A stretch of DNA of 64,000 bases from positions 65,342 to 129,341 of the forward strand of contig JAAOMT010000785.1 in assembly GCA_016748015.1 (NCBI GenBank), written 5' to 3'. The notes under the pieces were generated by a model. That model ran no database searches and had not been told where the DNA came from. It saw only the letters and a list, made by a program, of their open reading frames with translations. The first letter of the stretch is position 1; every line of letters begins with the position of its first letter. This document shows positions 1-12,633 of the stretch, in pieces. The DNA comes from Geosiphon pyriformis. Lineage: Eukaryota; Glomeromycota; Glomeromycetes; Archaeosporales; Geosiphonaceae. Made by a program: the position numbers and the translations under genes.

Positions 1-262
1 NNNNNNNNNNNNNNNNNNNNNNNNNNNNNNNNNNNNNNNNNNNNNNNNNNNNNNNNNNNNNNNNNNNNNNNNNNNNNNNNNNNNNNNNNNNNNNNNNNNN
101 NNNNNNNNNNNNNNNNNNNNNNNNNNNNNNNNNNNNNNNNNNNNNNNNNNNNNNNNNNNNNNNNNNNNNNNNNNNNNNNNNNNNNNNNNNNNNNNNNNNN
201 NNNNNNNNNNNNNNNNNNNNNNNNNNNNNNNNNNNNNNNNNNNNNNNNNNNNNNNNNNNNNN
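1..262. other. assembly gap (N)
   Basis: Run of undetermined bases. The 3' end of the neighbouring Sel1-repeat relic may continue into it. Confidence 0.99.
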
Positions 263-2095
263 TTAGCCTAAAAAAATCTTGTTCAGCAGCCCGAAACCAC
301 TTCAAGACTTCTTGATTCGCTTGCTCAACTCCTTGGCCACTTTTATACATATTACTGAGATTTTATGGGCAGCACACTGATACCACTTAATCAGATTATA
401 TTGTGCAATTGCATAATCTTGTTCAGCAGCAGCCCGATAGCACTTTACGGCTTCCTCTTCCGTTCTTTCAAATGCATATTGCCCAGATTTGTTTGCTTTT
501 CTTTACAACCATGTTCGGCAGCAGCCCGATACCACTTCACAGCTTTCTCATTAGATTTTTTCACGGCCATTCAAATACATAATACCTAAATTGTATTGGG
601 ACGTCACATGATCTTGTTTAGCAGCAGCCCGAAACCACTTCACAGCTTCCTCATTAGATTGCTCAACTCCTTGGCCATCCAAATACATATTGGCTAAATT
701 TTTTTGCGAAGTTGCATTGCCTTTTTCAGCGGCAGCCCGATACCACTTCACAGCCTCCTCATTCGATTGCTCAACTCCTCGCCCATTTTATACATAAGAC
801 CCAAAGTGTATTTTGCAATTGCATAACCTTGTTCAGCAGCAGTCTTATCTCACTTCATAACTTCCTCATTCGATTCCTCAACTCCTTGGCCATAATAATA
901 CATATTACACAGAATTGGTTTGCGCAATTGTATCACCTTGTTCAGCAGCAGCTTGATAGCACTTCAAGGTTTCCCAATTTGATTGTCTCACTTCCCCCTC
1001 ATCGTGATATGAGAAACCCGAATCGTGTTGTGACTAGTCACCTTGTTTGCTAGCAATACACACCTCTGTAAAATTGCTAATCTCTAAAATCTCGTCAAAT
1101 TCTTGTTGAACATTAATAATCGTCGGACGTTCTATTTTTATATCATTTTAATAAATATGAATCCAATATCAACCATTCTAAAATATATAATTTTCAATAT
1201 TTAAGGAAATCAATTTTACCTTTGGTGATACCTGACCAGCATTTTTCATAAAGCTGGGCATATGAAAAATTTAATGGATGAGAAGGCAATCTTAGTTCAG
1301 TGCTGAAAATCTCTACAAAACATTCTCTTTTCCCATCTGCAATTTCGCCAGCCAATGTGGGATCTCTCGAAGGGTTCTTAAACGGTGGATGGCTGTTTGC
1401 AATTTCCCAAAGGAAAACACCCAAAGAATAAATATCAGATGCTGTGGTATATCTATATGTTTCGTTGTTTCAACGAGTTGGGTCTATATACGAAATTAAT
1501 CCAAAGACTTGGCCTGATGAAATCATATCGTTTTCTGACTTGGATAGTCCAAAATCCGCTAAAATCGCTTTTTTATTATGTATGAGACCCATATTTTGAA
1601 TGCTTAATTATAAAAAATATCTTAGATTCACAATTTATTAACTTTAAAAGAGTTTCTGTTTTTAAATAAAACAACCTACTAAATCCCTATTAAATATCTT
1701 GTTTTCATGCAAATATGTTATAGCATCGATTGTGTTTTTCGCTAGCTCAATTTTCTTTCTAACTCCAAGCAATTCAAATAATTCTTTTGAAGTGTACCTC
1801 CACTTGCGTATTATAATACAAGAATATAATCTCCGTTAAAACCTGGAATAATGCATAACCCAATCTTCTCTATTTTGAAACTAGACCAAAAGAAATCTTG
1901 TTTCAAACATTTTATCAAACCGAAAAATTGCGTGATATATGGGTTCTCTCTATTACCCAATTTATATAAAATTTCTACCTTGAAAGAAGATATTTAGATA
2001 TTTTAAATGGGAATTAAAGGTAGAAGGATTGAATATTTCTCTAAACAATACCTCACGCTTGAAATTTCTTTTGTCTCTTTGTGTGATCAGCTACC
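263..2095 (-). pseudogene. kinase-Sel1 repeat pseudogene (copy 1)
   Basis: Relic of a TKL-like protein kinase followed by Sel1 repeats, a large family in arbuscular mycorrhizal fungi. Reading the minus strand from high to low coordinates: an exon with FKREV (about 2050-2095) and a GTATTG donor; ITQFFG; LVL, stop, YASGGTLQ near 1800; ITYLHENKIFNRDL near 1720 (the usual HRD is NRD); an intron with HSK at its far side (about 1605); ILADFGLS near 1550; and ASDIYSLGVFLWEIA near 1400. Seven Sel1 units (AVKWYRAAAEQGH-like, about 108 bp apart) fill 263-1000. It is broken by TAA near 1813, a 1-base loss just after HSK, TGA at 1470-1472, and frame breaks and deletions between Sel1 units. The gene is certainly non-functional as written; the family call is strong. 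Any activity before decay cannot be judged. Confidence 0.85.
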
Positions 2096-3274
2096 ATATT
2101 TAAATGCTTTATTTAATATAAAAAATTATGCATAAATTATTTTGTAGTTATCTTAATTGCAGTATATGAATTAAAAATTTTTTTAAATTACTAATGAATA
2201 ATGAGTTCATTAATAATTAAAATATCAATCATTTATTTATGGTTTTTACGCTTTATAATTTAAATCAAAAAATTATTTAGAAATTACAATTTATTAAAAA
2301 ATGAATTATGCTAAAAATACTTTTAAATAATAATTAAAATACATGTTTTTCATAAACCATTTTTTTAAAAAAATAAATTTTCACGCTATTCTTGATATTT
2401 TTTATGAGCTTTCTTATATCATTTAAATTATTTAGAAATTTTTATTGAGATGAAAATTCTAATTATTGAACCGAATATCATTTATTTTTTTGCTCAAGTC
2501 TTTATTATCACAAAGTTTTATTCTTTTAATTATCAAGGAAATGCTTCAGCGATTTTGTTGTTGGAATTTTTGCTTCAAATTTTTTTTAATTCAGGTTTTG
2601 TATTTTTCCTGGGCTTATTTTCTTTGCCGTTTCAAGGAAAATGAGAGTTTACTAACTATGATTGTAACAATTTTTGGATAAACCTCTGAAAAGTTGAATT
2701 AAACTAATACTGGTCAAAAAAGATTTTCAGAAATCATTATTTATTTTAATTTGCCTATTCTTTTATATAGTAATGAATAATTTCAAAATTCGTAACATTT
2801 TTTTTTACAAAATATGATTTCAAATATTTACGAATATTAGAATTATTTTTTATATTAAAACTTCTTTTCGTGTTTATTTCATGCACATTGACAATAATAT
2901 GTTTTTGGCTATTTTATTGGATTTACTACAAAAAACTTATTTTGAAGGTTATTAAATTTATCTTTGAAAATTTTTATAGATAGAACGATAATTTTTTCTT
3001 TGGAAATTATGAGTTGATATTAACTTTGTGATTTAAATTTAATTTCATTACATTTTTTTTAAAAAAACTTTTTTAAAAACCCGAAAATAATAATAATAAT
3101 TTAATTTGATACAATTATGCAATAAATAAGTATCTTTTAAATTATAATTATAAAAGAAAAAATTGAAAAAATGAAAGTTTAAATTATAAAAAGGATTTTT
3201 TAAAGAAGGTTTCAATTTAGTCGAGATTTGTCTTTAGCATGATAATAAAAAACCTTTAAAATCTACCAATTAGA
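2096..3274. other. AT-rich spacer, no gene seen
   Basis: Strongly AT-rich DNA between the kinase-Sel1 relic and the BTB gene. Short open frames around 2450-2680 are Phe-rich, overlap in two frames and have no recognisable motif, so I do not call them. Confidence 0.6.
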
Positions 3275-4096
3275 TTATAATTCAATAAAAATGTAAAATG
3301 TACCAGGGTTTTTACCGAAATGAGCTTTCAAATTCTCGAATTGTCCAAAATGCTCTGTGATTTGTTCAGGTTTAAATCCCTCATAGCTCTTACCGTAGTC
3401 TAAATGGGGCTCCAAAAGCAAAGCTCTTAATTCTGAGGGTTTAATTCCCGCAATTTTCAATATTTTTTCGACCCTCTGTTGGAATATCGTTTTAACATTG
3501 TTACTTGTAAAAGCGGGAAGGTTTATACTAAGTTTCGGTAACGTTCCGATTGCTGTCAAATAATCAATGTATCGCTTTTGGAACTTGTTTTGAGCTTTTA
3601 ACGAAATTTTCTGAAAATCGGCTTCTTCCCTGTATTTCAGAAAATCATCAAGAACGAGTTTAGATGATTCTTTGAACGCAATCGGAAAGTTGTATTCATC
3701 TGCAAGAATAAGAGCCTCAAGCGGTTTTTCATGCGCCCTCCGGTCAAGAAATTCTTCACAAGCTTCTTTCAAGCCTTTTATTTCATATTTTGTTGCTAGA
3801 GAAAGCAGATATGAAACTTTCTCCCAATTGATGAACAAATATGAGGCCGGATAAATAAAGGATAAAAGGTCCTCCACTTGTTCTGGTGATTCATGTAACG
3901 TTAAAACGGGAAGTCCTCTAGTATTTTTAGTTAGGGGGTGGAAAAGAATGATTCCTTTGAAAATCGGGGAGGATAACTCCAAAACATTACGATGAACTTT
4001 GAATGACTTTTGAGGGGCTCCGTGGAAATTAAGTATCAAATCACCATCAAAATAATAGTGTCGTTTGATGTTTTGTTCCATAAGATCTTGTACCAT
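3275..4096 (-). CDS. BTB/POZ domain protein
   Basis: Single-exon gene of 273 aa. Residues about 15-110 form a BTB/POZ fold: a DLILNF strand, FKVHRNVLELSSPIFKG (the usual VHR.VL...S..F), then VEDLLSFIYPA and LLSLATKYEIKGLKEACEEFL, the typical helical end. Residues about 115-170 look like the start of a BACK-type helical region (EALILADEY, FKESSKLVLDDFL). BTB proteins dimerise and often act as Cullin-3 substrate adaptors; the kelch or TLDc part often found in this fungal family is not visible, and the C-terminal 100 residues are unassigned. The start is the first in-frame ATG; a second ATG lies five codons in. The gene is isolated, with more than 1 kb of AT-rich DNA on each side. Domain call firm; partner and role unknown. 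Confidence 0.85.
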   Translation of the reverse strand: MVQDLMEQNIKRHYYFDGDLILNFHGAPQKSFKVHRNVLELSSPIFKGIILFHPLTKNTRGLPVLTLHESPEQVEDLLSFIYPASYLFINWEKVSYLLSLATKYEIKGLKEACEEFLDRRAHEKPLEALILADEYNFPIAFKESSKLVLDDFLKYREEADFQKISLKAQNKFQKRYIDYLTAIGTLPKLSINLPAFTSNNVKTIFQQRVEKILKIAGIKPSELRALLLEPHLDYGKSYEGFKPEQITEHFGQFENLKAHFGKNPGTFYIFIEL

Positions 4097-5700
4097 TGTG
4101 ATATGCTTGAGAATTAAATACTTGTCAATTATTTATACTCATTTAAACCCACTACTAGAATCTGGACTTTTTTGATTAATTTATCTTTGACTATAATTTT
4201 TATGAAAATTATATGTAATAAAAACGTAATCATTTTTAAGCAAAAAAACGTAATATCTAATTTTTTTATGAAATTTTATTTGTAATCATTTTTAAGCAAA
4301 AAAACGTATTAGCTAATAGTTTTAAAAAATATTCTGTTACTTTGAATAAAATAGTTATTATATACTCTATGTTTCTAATTAAGTTTTTTCAAAGATTTTT
4401 TAATCAATTCTTATTTGAGATTGAGATCTCTTTTTTCATCTTCTAGATCACAGATGTTTTGTGTTTTCATACATACGTTATACAATAACAAAAAAGTGTA
4501 TAACATATGGTGTTATTTATTTTACTCACTCACTCAATCAATCAATCAATCAATCAATTATTGGATCATTTCTACCTTTCACACGGGTAATTTCTCATAA
4601 AAAGGGTTTCTCACTTTCATTTGAATTTTTACTAGACCTTAGCGATTCTGGAATTAGCAATGTTTTATTGTATGCTTATCTTCAATGTTATCATATATTT
4701 TGAATTCTTGAGCCGCAGCACTCACGAGAGATTTAAATTACATTCGTTCGAATATGTATGCACGCTCTAGCATATACCATCTAAACATGTGTAGATGACG
4801 CAAAATTGGATAATCTTCAAATCAAAATAAAGCTTATTTTCTTACGTAAAAAAAGTTTGCCAATTATATAGGTGAGAAAAAATGACTACAATTATGTGAA
4901 AGTTTTTATGCGTGAAGAAAGTTCAGAAACCAATAATTTTTTTGTTAGTTTGGATAGCATAAGCAAATCTATTCAACCAACCAAATTGTAGCCAAAATCT
5001 CCGACCAAAATTTCGCTTTCCCATTAATGACATAATAAGGTCGCGTTGATGAAAAAAGTAAAGGGATAGTGACCACGGTATCATTTGTTGAGTACAGTAC
5101 ATCTTCTGTAGTCATTTCTTATTATGAAAAACTTTTTAGCTTCAAAAAGCAAATGTAATTACTGCGCGTAAATCAATTGAATCAATGAATTAAAATATTG
5201 GAAAAGTTCGCATTTTCATCTTTTTATATGATATAAATTTATTTATAATGTTTCAGAGGGTATGATCGAGGCATTATGAAAAGCTTATCCAAATAAAGCA
5301 AAAGGGGGAAGAAAAGGGGAGAATATGTAAGATGTAGGGTAATATCAAAACAACTAAACAAGATTTTGAAATTAATAGAATCAGAAAATTTAATTTTACC
5401 CAGAAAGGTTAGATTTGCAAAAGGGGAAGCATTTAAAAAGACCGAAAATATCATACATGAAAAATATAATAATGTATATAGGTTACAAAGGGTAGTTCAT
5501 TATAGATGATATGGGAAAACACGTGTCAAAATTTGAAGCATAAAATTATACAACAAAACTTTCTAGGAGGCTCAGATGTGTTTCTGCGTGAAAACGAACT
5601 CCCCGATCATCCCTCAAGTTCAGTTAAAATTTTTTTTTACAAATGAATAAGGCACTACTATCATGTAAAGAATACTTTTGATAAATGTTTATGAGCGATT
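4097..5700. other. intergenic region with (AATC)n microsatellite
   Basis: Spacer between two minus-strand genes. It holds an (AATC)n run at about 4535-4559. The stretch 5240-5460 is less AT-rich and may be 3' UTR or downstream flank of the kinase gene. I see no gene. Confidence 0.55.
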
Positions 5701-8223
5701 TCACAATCTACACCAGCGACTATCCAAGATTTGGTTGATGGTCAAGCGTTGATCGGGTTTCGTTTTAAACATGCCATTTAAGAGTTCACGAAGTTCATTA
5801 GAGGCATTAACATTTTCCAATGGAGGCTCTTCGAATCTTCCATTAAGGATTTTATATTGTAGTCGAGGTTCAAAATCATCATTAAACGGTAGTCGACCAG
5901 TGACCATAGCGTAAAGAACAACGCCCAAACTCCAGATATCCACTGAAGTGTCTTTAATAGGTGTCTTTGAACGAAGTTGTTCAGGTGGACAATAAGCTAA
6001 AGAGCCACCAGCATGACCATCGCATCGTGAATCATGAGCATATTCGGCTCTTTGATATTCGGACAAGCCGAAATCGCCTAGCTTCCAATTTCCCTCACTA
6101 TCTAATAAAATATTATCCAATTTTATATCCTTATGGACAAGCCCCATATCATTATGAAGATAACGAACAGCTTCGGCGATCTGAAGAAAAATTATGCGAG
6201 CTTGATCTTCGTTCAAGCCTCGTTCGTCTACGTTGCCATTCTTTTTAATGTATTCTAAAAGTGTACCACCTGGACACAATTCGGCAAAAATGAAGCTGGC
6301 GTATTCTGTCTCTTCAAAAGATATCATGCGTACAATATTTGGATTATCTAAATGGCGCCAGATTTCAATTTCTTTTTCAAGCAAAGCCTAATGATTAAAT
6401 ATGAGGTGATTAAAATTTATGTTGTTTCATTAAAAGGATAAATAAAGTTTTCAAGATTTACTAAACTAATTTACCTGAAGGCGGTCATTATGTTTAGAAT
6501 CAGGATCGTTCTTTACAATTTTGACGGCAACTTTTTCCATTACGCCCGAATCCATGGTATAAGCTTCACGGACACAAGAGAAACCACCACGACCAATTAC
6601 TTTACCAAGGATGTACTCACCGACTTGTTCACCCTCTTCATCAGGCAATCGAGTTGAAACCGTTGCATCAGCTAAAAAACCAAGCCAAGAAGCAGCAGGA
6701 GATTGAATGCCACTGTATGCATCACTTGATATGGTTGGGGCTGAAAAGGCACGCTGTGAAAAGGGGTTTTCGGTACAAATACTCTTTGATTTGGGCCTTC
6801 CATTAATGTTTTTTGAGTGGTTGGTTGTGAAAGGTTCATATTTATCTCTTTGTTCTCTAAAGTGTGAGTTTTGTGCCGAGACATTAAAATTTGATTTTGT
6901 AGGTGGATAAGTTGATTCACGTGAATGTGGGTGTAGAACATTAAACTGCACTTTATTACGTGATGGAGAAGCAACGTTCGTAGATTCACAAAGATTTTTA
7001 TTGAAAGTATTAGCATTAATATCATGATTATTGTTATTGTTATTATTATTATTATTAGTCTGTTGGTCGTTTGCACCTTGTAAAAACTTTGATTCCATCT
7101 GAGTAACTGGAGATAGCATATCGATCGAGGAACTTAATGAGGATTTTGATGAACATGGGGAAAGTGATGGAGGTTGTGATGGTGAGGAAAGATTGGTTGG
7201 TGAAGGAAGAGTGGATGATGTCACGATTGATGAAAGAGTAAATGAAGATGGTTCATCAGTGGGGATTATTGATGAAAAGGACGACATTTGATTTTGTGTG
7301 ATAGATGATGAGGATGCAAAAGCCAAAGATAGTGCTGAAGCAAAATTTGAGGTGATTTGAACGGCCAAATTGTTTTCTTCGACTGGAGATGAGGAGATTT
7401 CAGATGGAAAATTGATGACCGGATTAGGGATTTGCGTGGAAGGCCTAATATCTTGAAAATTTCCGTTTTCCTTCATATTTGACAGTTTATTCATACTTGA
7501 CGGTTTATTAATTGGATGATTACTGTTCTCTGGTTCTGAAAAGTAGGAGTACGTGTAGGCAGGGGCGGAGACACGTCGATTTAGAAATTGAACAGAATTC
7601 AAGCTTGGTCTGAAGTTTGTTCCTTTAATTTCTTCCTTCTCAAATAATGACACGATTTGGTTTTGTTTGTTTTTTCCTTGATGATCAATTTGAAATTCTT
7701 TAATTTCACTTTGATTATCAAAATTTTCTCTGGTAACTGTTTTCTCAGCTCGTTCCATAGAATATTGATGCTGATGTTTTTGTTTCTTGTAAAGTGTTGG
7801 TCCAGAATCATTTAAAGCTTTTGTGGGAGGTTGTGAACTGACTGGCCACCAATTATTTGGAGCTGACCAATCATCATTAAGAGGCCATGGTTTATTGATA
7901 ATATTTTCATCTCTTGACTGATGATTTGATGAGGAAACTTTGGTTAGGATTCGTAATCTTAGTAATTCTCTATCATATAGAACTCTTCGTGCCGCTGTTG
8001 TTGCTGCAGTATGTGATAATCTCGCTGATTCCGGACGAGCAAAGTTTAATGAAGAGGTATTTAAAATATCCAAATCTAATATATGGTGACCGGCCCCAAC
8101 CCCTAGCCTCAATGAATTATCAGTCATAAAGTGAGTACTCTCAGGAGCACCACTATTTAGGTTATCGAAATTATACGTGTTTGTGTTCAAAGGAACCGTG
8201 TAGCAAGTTTCGCCTGGTTGCAT
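5701..8223 (-). CDS. Ser/Thr protein kinase with long disordered N-terminus
   Basis: Two exons, 8223-6475 and 6387-5701, joined in phase 0 across an 87-nt intron (donor GTAAAT, acceptor ATTAG), giving 811 aa. The N-terminal ~530 residues are low-complexity (Ser, Asn, Pro, Gln rich, with a ten-Asn run) and probably regulatory. The kinase domain starts near residue 540: glycine loop VIGRGGFSCV, VAVK (Lys ~568), GLVHKDIKLDN (HRD written as HKD, Asp ~670), LGDFGLSE (Asp ~688), YCPPEQL in place of APE, and DIWSLGVVLYAMVTG. All catalytic residues are present, so it should be active on Ser/Thr. It looks like the CAMK/CAMKL group; I cannot name an orthologue. The start is the ATG at 8223; an upstream in-frame GTG is not used in this kind of genome. 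Nineteen A's lie just upstream on the coding strand. Confidence 0.9.
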
Positions 8224-9580
8224 TTTTTGCACTTTTTTTTTTTTTTTTTTTCTTAAATGTTAATTTTTTTAGTGATACTTTCACGAAGGATTTCTCACAA
8301 TTTCAAGTTTCAAACGTTAAAATCCTGTGAAAATAAGACGCTAGTTACGCTTTTCAAAGGGTTTTGAACAAAGCGCTTAACTTTCAAAACTCAGTGAAAG
8401 AAAAGTATGGTCAGCAGTGCAAATTTCTTCCTAACGGGGATGGTTTATAGAGAAAGTGAGTCGGTCCAATAGGAACAGAAATTATATTTGTTTGGGTTTT
8501 ATGTGTAATAACCCTTTTCCTGTTTTAGCGTTTCTTCAGGTCGTTCCTTCAGGTCGTTCCTTCTGGTCGTTCTGTTCTCGAGTTCTGTTGTTAAGAATAT
8601 TTATATTATTGTTTTTATATACACTCTTGGCTTTAATTTGTAGTTATTTTATTGTTAAATTAGATAAATAACAACCAAATAACCAAATAACCAAAAAACA
8701 GATTGTCTGTATCTGCGTATAGTTCAAAGAAAAAAGTTTCAAAAGTTTTTTTTTTTGACGGGGTAAACTTGCTATTATCTATATGTCGTCAAAGTGTGGT
8801 AAAGTGTGACTAGCGCTATTATTTTTGGACGTTAGTTTGAAAAAAAATTTCGAAATGTTTATATACCGACCCGAATCCGACTATATATATACGGGATGGT
8901 GTGAGTATACCTTAAATAAAATATTATTGTAAACAAAGGAAAGTTTGATTTAAAGAAAGATATGAGATTGACCGGCAAGATCACAAGGATGAAAACGTGA
9001 AAAAAGCTGTATTTTATTTCACCGAGACTTGGTTTTTAGTTGAAAGAGAAAAAAAAAAGTGATATATTGGAAAAGATTGACAGGTGCGAGAACTGGAGAG
9101 TGTGGCGACTTGTTATATACCTTTTTATTATTGTCTACATTTTAAAATATTTTTGCCTCACCATATAATTAAAGTTTCGATCAAACTGTGTAATGTAATT
9201 GGCTGATTGATGGTTTTTGGATTATGCTATTGCATAAAGATCATCATGATATTTATAATGTTCTAAAATCTCGATAAGATAAATCAAATTGTACAAAATC
9301 ATGCATTAGGTACCAGCCACAGATTCACTTTTTTAAACTTCCTATTTCTCACTAATCACTACTTTTTACAACACGGTCTTTTATGCGGGATTTTTTTTAT
9401 CATTTCAATGGCAATCATCAAAGATATTAAATTATTTTGCCGATTTTTATGATTTTTTTGTTCAAATCGAAGATTATATCAACAATAACAGATGGGAATA
9501 ACTTGTCCGTAGCCAAAATTTAAATGCATTAACATTTGAATCATTTCAATTCTGTTAAAAAAAGAATTCTTTATTCTCCC
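8224..9580. promoter_or_regulatory. 5' flank of the kinase gene
   Basis: Upstream region of the minus-strand kinase. It contains a 19-base T run (8233-8251, poly-A on the coding strand), three near-copies of a 13-bp unit TTCAGGTCGTTCC (about 8533-8573) and a short AACCAAAT tandem (about 8670-8697). No gene is visible. Regulatory use is inferred from position only. Confidence 0.4.
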
Positions 9581-9649
9581 TACTACTATTACTACTACTA
9601 CTACTATTACTACTATTACTACTACTACTACTATTACTACTACTACTAT

Positions 9650-9733
<84 letters not shown>
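9581..9733. repeat. compound (TAC)n-(GAC)n microsatellite
   Basis: About 153 bp of perfect triplet period. The first part is TAC with interspersed TAT units; at about 9694 it switches sharply to pure GAC and ends at 9733. Open frames through it encode only homopolymers (Tyr/Asp or Arg/Ser) and are not genes. Confidence 0.97.
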
Positions 9734-11165
9734 TCATAGGTCCAAGGAAAGAAAAGCTATGAATGATCATGACTTTTTATTTTTAATCACCCCAAATTTC
9801 ATTTACTTGGTTGAATGTGAAATCTTCGGGTTGTACTATAAATATATTTTATATACGTATTTAGAAGAAGATTGTTTGCATAATATTTGTACGACCCTCG
9901 TCTCTGTTCATCTCGCCGAAAACTTCCGCTTGCATAGCCCGACATTTTCGCCAATACTAGAAAAAATATGGCTTAAATAATATGTTTCTGTTTTTTATTA
10001 TTAAAAGATAAAACTCTTCAAAAAACATTTATGACCACTCGAAATCTAGCTTTATGTTTCTCCACGAATGAAAAGAAAATTCCCCCACATTTGATACAAA
10101 AATTTATGTTTATTATTTCCTTTTCTTTTTTATGAAACAACGAAAGAATATTTTTTCTCATTGTTCAGTTCTTTTATATTCACTTTGCATCTCTTATCTT
10201 TTTCATCTTAGATTGGCACGCGATCCCTGCAGATGCCGAAAGAAATTCTTTTTAAAGTTGTTTGGGCAAATAATATAAAAACTCAACATGTGAAACCCTG
10301 ATTAATATGAAATCGTAGGATCAAGATACATTTATGGCGTGAGTAGATTAAACTTTAAAGGTTTCTAAACTTAAAAAACTTTTTTAAGAATACCAAAAAA
10401 TATCTGGTTACACAATTGTGGGTGACATTTTTTTTCTTTGATACATATGAGAATTTAAATCATAGATGCACCAAATATTGAACTTAATTTGTGCTTTTTT
10501 GATGAATTTTTCGTTTTTTCAGGAATTAGACATTTTTCGGCTTTGTTTTCGATCTTTTTATTTTTTATGATTATTTTACAGAATTCTGAGCTTTTAAAAG
10601 AATATTTCATTTTTTTCACTTTTTTAATTTAAAATTTATAATAAGTATTAATTATTATACCAAAAGAATTTAGATATAAATATTTTTAAAAGTGTGAAAA
10701 TAAGCTAAAAAATTTAATTATATTTGATTTTTAAATATATATAATAATTTGAATTTATTAGTTGAAATTATATTTGTTTTTATTAAAATTGTATATTTTT
10801 AAAAAATTTTAAAAAAATTAAAACAATTAATTAATTGGTTAAAATTCTTTAATATTTCACCATATAATTAAAAATTAAAACAATTCGACTAATCATTACT
10901 TAATAAGTTTCTAAATTTTTTGATCCTTATCATTTCTCAAAAAATCCCATAATGTGCTAAGATTTAAATGGTTTATTTATAATTTTTTTAAAAAAATGCA
11001 CACCTGACCAAAAATTCCGTATGTGCATTTACAGATTTTGAAAGAGTGTAAAAATACAGGAATTTAACAAGTTTTAGATTTGTCTTTCAATGAAAAAAAA
11101 AAAAAAACTTGTTATTCAGGTTTTTTGTCTTACACACAAAAAAGAATTTAGATCTTCAACCAACC

Positions 11166-11213
11166 AAAAAATGTCCACACGAAATTCAACATTTTTTCGT
11201 GTGGACATTTTTT
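11166..11213. repeat. perfect 19-bp inverted repeat (hairpin)
   Basis: Left arm 11166-11184 and right arm 11195-11213 are exact reverse complements (core TGTCCACACGAAA), with a 10-nt loop TTCAACATTT. The arms are more GC-balanced than the surroundings. It could be a small inverted-repeat element tip, a hairpin RNA or a cruciform. Confidence 0.9.
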
Positions 11214-11688
11214 TATTCATTTACTTTTTACTGTGACTTTTGACAAATTACAGAAATTTCTAAATGATACCTAAAATACCAAAAATAGAAATTATTAGGT
11301 CAAATGGTTAAACATTAGTCAGTATTATTTAAAATGGAAAACTAATTAGTTTGTGGCTGATAGTATATATGGTGATTGATTTCTTCAGCCATAATCATTT
11401 TATCACACTCATCACAAGCATTAAGCAATCAATATTAATATGACTCTAGCTCAGGATAGATAACGGGATGTCAATTGATAAATCAGATTAAAAAATAAAA
11501 AAATAAAAAAAAAAGTTTCACATATAAACAATTTTTTTTTTTTGGATTAAACACGTTCGTTGTACATCATCTTTCATCATAATCTGGTTCCCCAGACTGG
11601 TTTATCACACTACATTAAATAGTTTGGAAATGCAATAAATTCAAAGTGAAGTAATCTTTGTTATCTTTGTAATGGATCAGTCTCACAA

Positions 11689-11716
11689 AGACAGACAGAC
11701 AGACAGACAGACAGAC
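11689..11716. repeat. (AGAC)n microsatellite
   Basis: Seven tandem AGAC units within a gene-free region. Confidence 0.95.
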
Positions 11717-12126
11717 GACCGTACATATAAATACATCATTGATTTTTTTGGTCTTTTGCTGCATAAACGAGCTAGCGGATTGGTTACAAGATAAATTGAT
11801 TGATTGTGCATCGATTCACATTTTTGCGTTTAATCATATTAAAAAATGCAAAAAAAAAATACTTTCTTGTTCATTGTGTACAAAGTTAGGATAATAATAG
11901 ATGTGTAAGAAATATATATATGTTGTTTCATTGTCATTTAAAGAATATCGCCCAGTTAGATGTTAAAAAAATAATTATATTCATAAAGATACAAAGAAAC
12001 CATTTTATGTTTCAATTATTTTGCTTTAAGAAAGAACTTTAAAATGTTACACGATGATGATTATCGAATCGTGATAAACTGATAAACCTAAAAGTGATTT
12101 AGAAGCATTATCAGTATTATTATTAA

Positions 12127-12162
<36 letters not shown>

Positions 12163-12593
12163 AAAACAACGGCTTTTGCTTGCCACAAGAAAATATGTAA
12201 ACCATAATAGATAGTATACATTTATAAAATCAAGTAGAATAATCGAAAAAAAGATATTTTTTTTGAATTGAAAATAAAAAAATCATTCAAGCCTCGTCTT
12301 GAGATTTTAATCTCAAGATACAGAACACGGTAACAAATTAGGTTGAATCGAAATTTTTTTGAAAAAAAAAACCAAAACGTTAGAACTCATTATTCAATAA
12401 CTATTTGTAATAATCATTTGAAGTTGATAAGCTTCTTGTTGTACTCGTGATACACGCTACCTGATTTTCCATTCGGCACTAATTTTTTCCTGTAAAGAGT
12501 ATGAGAAAAATCGTCCTTTCATTTACATACATGATTTCCTGAAATAAGTGCAACCAACCCAATATTCCCGTGTTTCAATATTGCATCAAGTTT

Positions 12594-12633
12594 CTTTTAT
12601 TTTATTTTATTTTATTTTATTTTATTTTATTTC
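12594..12633. repeat. (TTTTA)n pentanucleotide repeat
   Basis: About seven tandem TTTTA units, nearly perfect. An open frame passing through it is judged non-coding. Confidence 0.9.

Noticed and set aside
8224-8232. GTG start giving the kinase three more residues
   Set aside because: Nuclear fungal genes start at ATG; the ATG at 8223 is used.
9536-9770. Open frames of poly-Tyr/Asp and poly-Arg/Ser
   Set aside because: They are translations of the (TAC)n-(GAC)n microsatellite and have no unique coding sequence.
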